Shown piece by piece: positions 32,450-43,700 of a DNA stretch of 64,000 nucleotides; position 1 is the first letter of the stretch; every line of letters starts with the position of its first letter. The notes under the pieces are model-generated. The model ran no database searches. It saw nothing but the letters and a program-made list of their open reading frames with translations, and had not been told where the DNA came from. Both the position numbers and the translations under genes were made by a program. The stretch spans positions 66,718,049 through 66,782,048 of the forward strand of contig CM036755.1 of assembly GCA_020796225.1 (NCBI GenBank). The letters run 5' to 3'. This stretch comes from Arion vulgaris. Its lineage: Eukaryota; Mollusca; Gastropoda; Stylommatophora; Arionidae.

Positions 32450-32751
32450 CAGTGGCGGCTCGTGATGATTTTTGTTGGTGGGGCCAACCAAAAAATTTCA
32501 AAAAAGTTATGGTTTTGGGTTAGTTAATTTTATTATTTGCCTATTCCGAACGTTATTCCCTTTACTAGAACGTACATTGTCGATACATATGTTTATTGAT
32601 GTAACGGGCAATTACCGTAAACTATTCTGTGATGGTTAGTTAATTTTTTATTTTTATATTTCATTCGGTGTGTACACACGACTAATTTTACCATTACACA
32701 TTATTTTTGGTGGGCTCGACCCCACTGGCCCTTAATGATAAGCCACCACTG
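32450..32751. mobile_element. hAT-type MITE with exact 8-bp TSD
   Basis: 302 bp with termini cagtggcggctcgtgatga and aatgataagccaccactg. The exact 8-bp duplication gattacac flanks it (32442-32449 and 32752-32759), as in the hAT superfamily. It interrupts the tail of a SINE-E (catcatcattgaactttgg resumes at about 32761). Confidence 0.92.
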
Positions 32752-32759
32752 GATTACAC

Positions 32760-33045
32760 CATCATCATTGAACTTTGGTGAATAACCATTGTACTGCATC
32801 TTCTTTCTCTTTTAAGAAAGATCTAAGGTGAATCAAAGTTGTCAGATGTTTACATTGCGTTTCAAAGATCATGGGTTTGAATCCAGATCGTCTTGGTTGG
32901 TTCCCAGGTGTATTTTTTTCAGGAAGATCAATATGATTGTTGTCAGATCTAGAGTTTGCGCAATACTCTCTGGAGGTGGCACAACATTTCTGAATAGTAG
33001 GACTGAACCATATTGGGGAAACTCAGTGCAATGAAGTCAATCCTC
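32760..33045. mobile_element. SINE-E scrap and SINE-T fragment
   Basis: 32760-32825 is SINE-E tail (ttggtgaataaccattg). 32865-33045 (+) is SINE-T: atgggtttgaatccag (B box) and gcaatactctctggaggtgg, ending near gcaatgaagtcaatcct. Confidence 0.7.
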
Positions 33046-33059
33046 TATACTGGACATTC

Positions 33060-33330
33060 GAAAAGAACTTATGACTACCATACACTCGAGAGACAAGGAC
33101 AGACCATCATCTTCTGAATCAAGACAGGGCATAACAGACTAAACAAACACACAGGCTACGATTGTCTCCTTCCCCTCTGTGTCCTTGTAGCATCTCTGAT
33201 CAAACCCCAGAACATGTATGTCCTCCCTATAAAAGAATACTGGCCCTACAACCTAACACTACATAGCACCAGAGATGAGCTCCAGACAAGTCAACTGCAT
33301 CATAAGAATGCATTTGACGATATAATCACC
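33060..33330 (+). mobile_element. RNase H LINE C-terminal tail
   Basis: Frame-shifted pieces read KTGHNRLNKH, then PLCVLVASLIKPQNMYVLP and KNAFDDIITKINQ. Same tail type as 10580-10850. Confidence 0.65.
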
Positions 33331-33594
33331 AAAATCAATCAATCAAGTGCCATGTCTGCCAGCGTAGGCGATCATGTCTCTCTCTCTCTCTCCTTGGTGC
33401 AGGTAATCAGTTCTGAAGTCGTTTTTTGTCAAACCACAATGTCAGAACATCTTCTCCCTCGATCTCTCCTTACCTGAAATTTACCTGTAGTCACCAAATA
33501 TTCTAAACCTTCTCTTCGCATTATGTGCCTGAAGAACCTTGATTGATTCTTATTCCTTTGATAAGGTTTCTGTGTGCAGGCCCGATTTAAAACC

Positions 33595-33716
33595 CCATCA
33601 TACGTTTAGGGGCCTACCAAACCAATGTGCAACGTATACACGTTCTTGGCAAAGATCAAACATATCACAAAGAGTGATTACAATTCATCGTAAAGAACGT
33701 ACGTAAAGAAGAAGAA
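33595..33716 (+). mobile_element. SINE-M 3' half
   Basis: tacgtttaggggcctaccaa to aagaacgtacgtaaagaaga. The 5' half is absent. Confidence 0.82.
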
Positions 33717-33953
33717 AATCTCATCATTTGTTTTCTTAGCTCTCCATGTCATCAAAATAGCAATCGCAAAGAAGATTAAGTCTATCCTAAGCCTTTTGTT
33801 TAATACCTTTAATAGGTCAAGCAAATAAACAGTTTGAACAAGAAATCTGTGTCAACTAAGATAACATCTAACGGCCTCAATTAATGTTATCATTGTGTCC
33901 TGTACTTAAATATATGTTGAGGGCACTTTAAAGTCTTGATTAATTACTGCTCC

Positions 33954-34190
33954 CGCCCGAGTGGTTACCGGGGCCCCAATTTGGGTGTAAAGAATAGAAC
34001 CACTGTTACCTGCCACGATGTCGTAAGAAGTGACTAAGGCGGTTTGGCTGAAATCGGATGCACTAGTCTTAAACGTGAAGAATCTATGCGTTTGGGGGCC
34101 TACCAAACCAATGTGCAACATATACACATTCTTGGCAAACATATCACAAAGAGTGATTAAAATTGATCGTAAAGAACGAACGCAGAGAAG
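33954..34190 (+). mobile_element. SINE-M with exact 12-bp TSD
   Basis: Exact flanks aattactgctcc at 33942-33953 and 34191-34202. Begins cgcccgagtggttaccgggg and ends gaacgcagagaag. An intact-looking insertion. Confidence 0.92.
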
Positions 34191-34485
34191 AATTACTGCT
34201 CCAAGATAGTCCAGGTGGAGTTATATGCCCTATGTTGTTGCGTTTAAATAAAAATAAATTTCCCATAGCCTTTTCAGACTTGAAGTAGTGCCTGTCACTT
34301 CACATTTCTAGGCCCTAGTTGTAGAAGGTCGGAGAGCCAATTCCTTTCCTTACGCGTGGAACGTTGAGTGTGGGATTGAACCCACAACCCTCTCGAGTCC
34401 GAGTCGATAGGGCAACAGTCCATGCATTACGGAATCCTCCCACTTGTGTTTACAATGTGGAATTTTAATGTAACTGGGTATGCAG

Positions 34486-34636
34486 ATACTGTGGACCTGG
34501 TCAGATGTGACTGGATATTAGATATGAGAATACTGTGTAGCTGGTCAGATGTGACTGGATATTGGATATGAGAATACTGTGTAGCTGGTCAGATGTGACT
34601 GGATATGCGGATACTGTGGACCTAGTCAGATAATGC
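34486..34636. repeat. 44-bp tandem, about 3 copies
   Basis: Unit ctggtcagatgtgactggat, then attggatatgagaatactgt gtag. Unrelated to the 44-bp satellite at 15061. Confidence 0.85.
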
Positions 34637-34867
34637 ACACTACCAAACCCAGCAATGATGATGATCAATTCACAAAAATTGTGCTGCTGCTAATGAAATT
34701 TATAGGCCCAAGACAGCATTCTTCAATATACCAGTTGGTATGAAAATGGGATCTTTCGTCTACCAAGCCTTTTGTAACAGTCAGCTTTTGCGTAGTCTCC
34801 AATGACGTGCAGTTTGTTCATTTCAAAAGCTCTTCATTTGCAATTTTATTTGGCCAGTTGCCTGTAT

Positions 34868-35095
34868 GTTGCCGGGCCCACAGGGGAGCAAACAATAGAG
34901 ACACTGCTACCTACAAGGTAAGAAGCAACTGAGGTAGGAGCCTATGGAAGCTACACTAGTAAATAAAAAGCGTCACAGAAATCGGATGTGCTGGCGTACT
35001 TGAAAATGCATACCTGGCACAACGTACAATCACACTTAGGCTCAGATCACACAGAGGGGTTGACAAGAAAAGGTGGATATGGAGCATTCAAAGAA
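34868..35095 (+). mobile_element. SINE-M2 copy
   Basis: ttgccgggcccacaggggag, aagaagcaactgaggtagga, tacctggcacaacgtacaat, ending attcaaagaaga. Confidence 0.8.
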
Positions 35096-35099
35096 GACT

Positions 35100-35925
35100 C
35101 CTAGCCAATGTTCCCACTTGCATTCAACAAAGATGACCAATCCAACATTTTTATCTTTTAACTCTTTCCACGTTAATCGCCGCGTCACATCGTATTCCGT
35201 TGAACGCCAGTCGAGTTGTTTCGTTTATGCAAGTCTTTCTAGTTTTACCTCTACTACATTTTAACCTTGTTATTCTAATATGTTGTCCAGTTTTCTTCCA
35301 ATGAGTATATAATAAGATATGTATATGTGTTTATTGATGAGTAGTTATGACTTTTTAACATTGCCTTTTTTGCATCCCTTTAATTAACTGTGTACAACTG
35401 AGGAAATAACTGCGTACGGAAAGAGTTAATAATTGTCTCCAAATGACATATAGTTTTCTCATTTTAAAGTTCATCATTTGGTATTGTATTTGGCCAGATT
35501 ATTTGCAGCAAAAATTCTCTTCTTACAAAAATTCAAACAACTCCAGACTATGATATTTGGTTACAGAATTTAATATGAGACATAAAATGATGAAATCTGT
35601 AGCTGGGTGACAAATTATTGCAAAATTAAATCATAAATAATGAATTCTCTTACAGAAAATAGTATGGCGATGAAGCAAGCAGAACTAAAATATAGTACAT
35701 AACTGATGCACACAGATAATGGTAGTCATAGATAGGATAATTTTATCAAGTATTAATGTGTTTGGTGGTCAGAAGTGACCAAGTGAGTTAAGACACAAGT
35801 CATACAAGAATCCTTGCTGCCACTTATAAAACTTAAGATAACAATATATATACAGTATTATATCAGTAACTTTTTGTAGATGTATTGTTAATATATTAAT
35901 GTTTAGTTTCTGTGATATTTGAAAC
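35100..35925. other. No recognised feature
   Basis: Non-coding intergenic sequence without a recognised repeat. Confidence 0.4.
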
Positions 35926-35929
35926 TGGG

Positions 35930-36670
35930 TGGAGGTACTGGTACAGACAGGGATCAGAGAAATCACAATTTTGTCCCTGGGCACGCAAGAGTAACGAACA
36001 AGCTGATCGATTGGCTGGCATAGCTATTGATATCAAAGGGAGCTGCAATGGACCCAAATGATATTCTTAACACGTTGAGTCTTTACGAACACAGGAGTTT
36101 CAGGGTTGTGAATTCCAGTCGCTTACTAGATTGAGAGAGATGGGTGTCGATAGTACAGCCCGAAAAGAACGAGATACCAAATATGCAAAAAGATTGATTA
36201 ATCAACATCCATCGAAATGGGGTGTTGGGCCACTGGATTTGTTGAGGTGGAGATCGGAGCACCTATGGACATGTCGGGAGTGCTATGATGATATTCTTCA
36301 TATAACTGAAAGTAATGCCATTATAATTGTAGTAGAGACCAACCCACTAATTTTGATTCGTTTCTTGGTCAAGTCTAACGCCTTGGTTGAAGAAATAAAA
36401 TAAAGGATAATGGACTGGCGTAAGAATGCCAAAGAGTGCAGGGATATGTAAGAGAAAAATAAGCTTCTCCTTTATTGTCATCATCAGGTGCCATTACTAC
36501 TGAACTCGGTGGTCCTGGATATTAACTCTCCTTAGAGGCAAAACCACAAGAGAAACCCCATCAATCAACACAGAACAGGAGTTGTTAGTCTAAACACACT
36601 GAAATACATGCTTGAGAGGAGATCAGAGCTATTACAGACATGTCCAATAAAGATGATTCTCAAATAAACA
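35930..36670 (+). mobile_element. RNase H LINE tail fragments
   Basis: 35970-36030 gives VPGHARVTNKLIDWLAG. 36110-36300 gives LTRLREMGVDSTARKERDTK and WRSEHLWTCRECYDDI. A further scrap at 36550-36660 reads YMLERRSELLQTCP. Same architecture as 28645-29345. Confidence 0.75.
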
Positions 36671-37075
36671 TTTAACTCCCCTCAGTTACTGATAACCTGT
36701 TTTTGAAACTTGTCTATACCATGCTGTCCAGTATGTTATCATCATCTGTCATTTGCAATCTCTCTTCGCAGCACTTTTCCCTGTTGTCACTATGTATTAT
36801 AACTCCTGTTATAATTCCTGTTGTCACATTACATGTCCCCCAAAACAATGAATGTTTCCTTCAAATGTTTGTCATTTGTGTTTCATTGACTTCGATCAGC
36901 CCATCTACATTAATAATTTCAGAAGAGATCCCTCCTCCCACTAAGCAAGATAATCAAAACACATATGAAACAAAAACATTGAGTCAAATGGTGTCAGAAC
37001 ACCACTGGGTCAATGAAGATTAGAAAAGAAACAATAAAATCAGGTATTATCCTACACTGTCATTATATGTCATTA

Positions 37076-37312
37076 CAGGGAGTCTCTGTGGCTAAGCTCT
37101 TGCCTTGTGAGTCGAACGTTGTGGGTTTGAATCCGGGCCGTTCTCTTCATGAGTGCATTTTTCCAGAGACCTCTAGGATTGTTGCTGGAGCTACGGAGTT
37201 TGTGTTTTGCTAAATGCTCTCTGCATGCCATTTTTCTACGGAGAGGGACCGAGCCATATTTGGTAAAACCTGGTGCAATGAAGTCAATCCTTCGACTTAA
37301 AAACCCATTATA
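37076..37312 (+). mobile_element. SINE-T, complete-looking
   Basis: Head gggagtctctgtggctaagc (A-box region), B box gtgggtttgaatccggg, the body ctctaggattgttgctggag, and tail atgaagtcaatccttcgact taaaaaccc. It lies about 180 bp downstream of the RAD21 stop. Confidence 0.88.
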
Positions 37313-37488
37313 CATCAGAACACTGCTTGATAAAAGAAGATTAGAAAGGAAACAACAAAATAAGGTAATATCCTACGCTGTCATAATACAGGTACATCGT
37401 TCTAGTTATGTAAGTCGAAATAAAATCGTGACAATGAAATGAAGTTTGAAAACACTAGTTTAAAAAATGTATGAGATGAGGAGAAAGG

Positions 37489-37788
37489 TTAGCAAGCGGC
37501 ACCAAAATTTGACCCCTTTGTGATAAAAATGTCCCCGTAGGTCTCAGACTGTTGTGTGCATACTGCCTGATGTTTCTTCAGGACCAACAAGGTGTAAAAC
37601 CTGGATGCTGCCTGCTTACGGTTGTGGTTGCGAGCCATTTCCTTGAAGCTGAGTGTGTCTGAGAAAGTGAAGGCCTGCTCAAAGATGTACTGCATCTGTT
37701 GTGTACGTTTGCTCCATCTTTTCTCTTCCTGTTCAGCATTTTCTGGCATCTGTTCTGCCTCTAGTTCCTGCTCCAAGTCATCAAATGT
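37489..37788 (-). CDS. RAD21: RAD21 last exon, SMC1-binding winged helix
   Basis: 99 codons and TAA, phase 0. Starts [17 protein letters not shown] and carries [36 protein letters not shown] and the conserved [12 protein letters not shown]; the kleisin C-terminal domain that docks on the SMC1 head. Acceptor ctctctattag. Confidence 0.97.
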   Translation of the reverse strand, partial: TFDDLEQELEAEQMPENAEQEEKRWSKRTQQMQYIFEQAFTFSDTLSFKEMARNHNRKQAASRFYTLLVLKKHQAVCTQQSETYGDIFITKGSNFGAAC

Positions 37789-40700
37789 CTAATAGAGAGA
37801 TAGAAACTTTATAATTATCTGTCTAGCAGTAAAACTGTACACTATCATTAAGTATATGAATAACAAACACAATGTGAAAAAATATAAGACATCCTACAAG
37901 ATCTGCATATCAAGAAGCATTGGCTCATAAATAAAATTATGTCTCAGAAGATGAAATATTTTGCCCATGTTAAAAGTTAGTGGTTTGGAGAAAACGTTTC
38001 TGGAAAGCATGGTTCCTGGAGTATGGGGCAGGGGACGACCAGGTGGTAGCAGGACATTAAACAAAACTTGAACATGACGTTGGATGAGGAAGGAGAACTT
38101 GATAGAGACAACAAGTTTTTCAAATGGGCTGTGATGAAAGCGATGTTCCACAGGAGAAAAAATAATGATCAAATAAAACGATAACTACAAACATAAATGG
38201 TAAAATCTTAAGACGATCTGACTTGTCATGCATTCTTATTCTTCGTTCTACATCAACAACTTGTTAAACCACTCTTTTGGGTATGTATGTGTTTTGAGCC
38301 TTGGAGCATTTTCAGTGTGCCAGTTAAGCGCAAACAGATCAGCACACACCATTTTTGCATGCTTTTTATTCAACTCGCTTCCCTAAGTCGCGACACAAAA
38401 AACATGACCTATTAGAGTTCATCCCCATGGGCGAGCCATTCTGTTAGTCTTGGACCTCGATGTAAAAGTTCCTCAAACGACACCAATGGAAGGTGGGGTT
38501 GCCTTGCATGTTCTATGGGTAAATCAGCACACTACTAATTTTCCCTGTTTGTCTTTCCTAAGAGAGATTAGCTGACCCCAGCTCTGATAGACGTAGAGCT
38601 AGGTGTAGAACACAACTTACAGACCTGCCCTCCATATCTTTCATGAAGAGCTGAGGTTGATCAGAAAAACACAGTATGGCTCAATTTGCTATTTTTTCTT
38701 TCAATCTGAATATAGTTGCAAGTCCTTCACAGACTCATCTAGAGAGCTTGGATGTATCTTGGGTGTCTAGTTCCCTAAATATCAAACTTCCCTTGCCTGC
38801 AGCCATCAGTTATTACCGAAATGACCACATTACATAAACTGAAATTGTTTTTATTGGGTATGAAGTGGAACATAGTCGTAAACATTGACTATGATCAGTG
38901 AAAAATGAAAATCATGGCATATCCTTTACAGGACGCTGCCATCAACCACAGTAAACAAGTTGTCGATTTTCTAGCCACCATTTATATGTTCAGTAGTTTG
39001 CCATTGCTTTCTGAACGGAGGGTCTATTTTTACAGTTTGTAAAAATTCATGTGAACAAATATGCTGTCCAACTGCCAGTCGCGAAGTCTGAACAACTAAC
39101 ACTTGGGTTGTGATCGAGCTCACTACCGCTAAAGCTATAATTTGTGTTTATTTTAATAGGTATATCACCCAACTATATAAAAAAAACGTGATAAAATAAC
39201 TACTAGAAGTACCATACAATATATATGTATATATATATAACATGTGCCATGGTGACTTGGCATCGAGAAAAATGTGTTCTGTGTTACTTACCATGGCAGG
39301 AGGCACAGATAGTGGTGCTACAGATGCTGGTGCAACAGAGAAGGGAGCCACTGAAGGTGGGCCATCATCCAGCAAGGGGTTCGTAACTGGTACAATGTCG
39401 ATGGGTTCAGGAGGCACCTCAACAGGTTGCAGGGTTATGTTGTCAGGAATCTGGTCAAATATGGACTGGTTAGTCAACAGCGATTGATTGGTTAGCAGTG
39501 ACTGGTTGACTGGCAATGATGGTTCCAACAAGGAAATTTGCTCAGATCTGTGAATAAGAGAAAGTTTTATCATCATATTCAATTTATAAACAATAGTACA
39601 TGTTTCATGTTTGTCATGGGTTTCTTGGCAGTATAAGAAGGTAGTTTGCCATTGTTTTCCTTCTGGGCAGTGTTTTTCCCTGCGTTTCTCCCTTGGCAAC
39701 ATATGGTTGTGAGACATGGACCATTGATAAACGGGGAGATCATTAATTGTCTTTGAATGCAAATGCTACAAAGAGTACTTAGAATACATGGACAGAGAAA
39801 AGAACAAATACTTCTGTTCTGTAACAGCTTGATATTAAAGACAGTTGGCTATTAAAGAGCATAAAATCAAGGGAAATTAAATATTTCAGTCACATCAAAT
39901 GATATAAGCGCCTAGAGAAGATAATTTTTGAGGAAATGGTGTCTGGAAGAAGAATGAGAGAAAGACCTAGAAGACGATGGGTACAAGATATCATTGACGA
40001 CCTGAGAATGACTGCTGTTGACGCCGTCCAACTTGCACAGAACAGAGTTTTCAGGACTGCTGTCATGGGAGCCAAGTTCCGGAAGGGACAAGCCACTTGA
40101 TGATATGTTTCATACATAACTGACAACATAGACATATATACTGGAACAAGTGCGAGAGTTAGGAGTTAAGTTTGGACATGCCAGACAGTGTCATCTTTAT
40201 GGTAGAGAGAAAAAGCAATATACTAATCAACTTCTCATGGGCTGATTGGTTGGTTGATAGGACCATCATCATTACACTTCCGTGAGTAACCAGGTGTGCT
40301 CCGATATCTTTCTTACACAGGAAGATCTCAGCTGCAGTGCACAAACTCTGTAGCACCGGCAAGGGTCCCTGATGTAATTTTGAAGATGGAGAAAATATCT
40401 GTAGGAATTCTTTTATTTTTAATCTTTTCTAATAAATTGTGCATGGGTAGTGACTTTCCAGCCTGCTCTTCTCAATTTTGAACTGCCAAGGGTTCTTTTA
40501 CATGCTCAAATTGAACACAGGACTTACATGTTATCGTCCGTCTCCGATAGGACTAGGAACTTGATCTCACCTACACTGAGATCAGTAATCTCTGGAAAAA
40601 CACCCAGATGGCTCAACATGTGGTTACTCACCAAAGTGCAATGATGATGATCCTATCAATAAATCAAGTAAAGATCTTCTTCTTTGCGTTTGTTCTTTAC

Positions 40701-43700
40701 GACCAATTTTAATCACTCTTTAATATGTTTGATTTTTGTCAAGAACGTGTATACGTTGCACATTGGTTTGGTAGGCCCCTGAACACATAGACTTTTACAC
40801 ATTTAGGACACATGCATCCGATTTCAGCCAAACCTCCTTAGCGCCTCTTACGATATGTGTGGCAGGTAACAGTGGTTCTTTTCTTTACACCCCAAATTTG
40901 GCCCCAGTAACTACTCGGGCGGTCTGCTCATCTAGCAATGTTCATAAACAATAAATATCTTCTAACATCAGAATAATCTGCATTTATCTTGGAAGTTCAA
41001 AGTTGACAAACTATTCTGTTCTTCTGCTTCACTGTTGTTCAGACATTACACGAGTCCAGTCTCTGCATGTATGTTGTTGTGTTTATATGCACATACGGGT
41101 GATGGAACCAGTCTTAGTAGGTGTCTGTTCAGTCTATAGTGTCCAGTTCTGAATCTAATATCACCTGTCTTGCTCTTATCTAGATAGTTGCAATTGTCTT
41201 TTTGCTGTCTTCTTTTCTAATGGCCTTGATGAGTGTTTTCTTTTTCTGGAAAGTGATTCTTATTATTTTGTTCTTGTATTGTTCCCTCCTTTGCTAATTT
41301 GTCTGCTCTCTCATTTCCTGGTATGCCACAGTGTGATGGTATCCACTGCAGCACCGCCCGTCTCTGGTACTGAGCTCATTTAGTGTTTCTTTTAGCTCTG
41401 GCAGTTTTCCACTATTGTGGGCAACAAACAGGCTAAAAATGAGAATAATCTAATGCTATATATATCCTATATTAATGTATGGCTCGGAAACATGAACAAT
41501 GAACAAGTAGTTAGAAGACAGAATTGATGCATCTGAGATATGGATATATAGAAGAATAGGCAGAGTTTTATTGACAGAAAAACAGACAAATAAACAAGTT
41601 TTAGGAAAACTAGGCATGAAGAAACAATTATTAAGGGGCACATAAAAAGACCTGACACCATGATAAAATCTTTACTAGAGGGGAAAGTTGAGGGGAAGAG
41701 CAAGAGGAAGACCGAGAGATAAGTGGGACGGAAACTTTAAGAAATCGACAGGTTAGTCTGGCAGTGTGCAACACTAAGGCGAAAGTCAGAGGATGCTGGA
41801 GCTTCACTGCAGCCAACCTTCGATGTGGAGACGGCACCTGATGATGAGGGCTTGCAATACTGACAGTGCATCGGAGAGGAATACAATCTGCTGACATTAA
41901 CTTGTTGTGCTTTTTACCATCTTAGCTGCAATGTTTGGGGCACAAATTGTTTAATATGACAGAAGAAACAATAAGCTCTCTACTATACCTCAAAGAAGTC
42001 TCTGCTAAATCTCTGTTCACTGTAGAAGAATTCAATCGTCTGCTTGTTTCCACAACATTAGATGGCTCCTCTATAATTGTGCTCATCTCTGACTGTCGTG
42101 TAGCATCCATTAGAGTGCTGTTCCTTTCGTTTTCTCTGGCAACCTCAGGAGCCATATCCAGATCAATTTTGGATGTTCCAGGCTCAAAATCATCAGACAC
42201 TGGTTTGCAAATGAGGTTTCTTGTGATAAACTGAAAAGACATTAACATGGTTAGAGCTATGTCGATATCTTATAGCTATAATAACCTGACGAAGATGCTG
42301 GCAAGCACATTTAAAGCTTAGAATAATTATAAAAATAGGTGTCTCTGTGGCTAAACATTTGTCTTGCATTCAGAAGGTTATGGGATCGAATCCATACTGC
42401 GCCGTTCTGTTCATTCATGGATTTTTCCAGAAACCTCTAAGATTGTTGCCGGGGCTAGGGAGTTCATGCAATACTATCTGCAGGTGGCATGCCATTTCTG
42501 AGGAAAAGGAGCTAGCCATATGCGGTAAAACCAACGCAATGAAGTCAATCCTTTGACCGTAGACCTTTTTATTAAAAATAGATTATTAAAACTGTTCATA
42601 TTTTGAGTTTTGCATAAATATTTATTAATGCAATTTTTTATAAATATAAAAATGTTTGAAAAATAATTTAAATATTTACTACACTTTTGAAACAAATTCT
42701 ACAGAAACATTCTTAGAATGTCCAGAAAGAGAAAAAATATAGAAATTTTACAAGACACGAACATTGAAACACATTGACCTATAAATAATGTCTAGAGAAT
42801 TGAAATATTTTGACAATATTAAAAGTCAGTGGTTTGGAAAGAGCAACAATGGAGAGCAGGGCTAATGGAAGATGAGGCAGAGAATGATCAATATGATGGC
42901 GGCAACATGGTATAAAGAAACCTTAAACATGATGATGGAGGAGATGCGATAACTGGTTAGAAGTTTTTTCAGGTGTGCTGAGAATGACACAAACAAAGTA
43001 GAGCTTTTGTTTTCAAGCCAGTTTACTTGCAGTGGATTCCATCTCACTTTGGCATTGCAGGTGCCGATGTCTTGGCTAAGAACAGCAGTGCCAAACAGCA
43101 AATTTACCAACCACTGTCTTTTAAAGAAATAAAAACCCTCATACAAAGAAAATCTACAGTAGACTGGAGGACAAACACTGGATATGATTATGGAAAAGAC
43201 TTCCTCAGAGATCTAAGCAGAACAGACCAGGTCATTATATTTCACATATGTGCTGGACACAGCAAACTCAACAGACACATAGACTTACAAATGTATAATA
43301 AAGACATCCTAATAACAGAAGGTATAAGATGATATTCTATTTGCAGAAGGTATAATAATAACATTCTATTTGCACAACGTATTATAATAACATTCTATTG
43401 GCACAATGTATAATAATAACATTCTATTGGCAGAAGGTATCATAAAGACATCCTACTGACAGAAGGTATATGACATTCTATTGGCAGAACGTATAATAAC
43501 ATTCTATTGACATAATATCCTACTGACAGAGAGTATAATGATAATACCCTATCGGCAGAGGTTAATTTACACTTCTTCATGTCGCCTAGCAATAGCAGTA
43601 AATGGGAACATTGCTATGTACATGGTAACAATGCGCTGTAAATGGTAACAAAGCACTTAGATGGGAACAAAGTGCAATAATCAGTCTTTTAAAAATATGA

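Noticed and set aside
37078..37160. tRNA gene
   Set aside because: A- and B-box matches belong to a SINE head; no cloverleaf was found and the same sequence recurs in several SINE-T copies.
39242..39487. Gly/Ser/Thr-rich + strand frame
   Set aside because: Shadow of the RAD21 Pro/Val-rich exon on the - strand.
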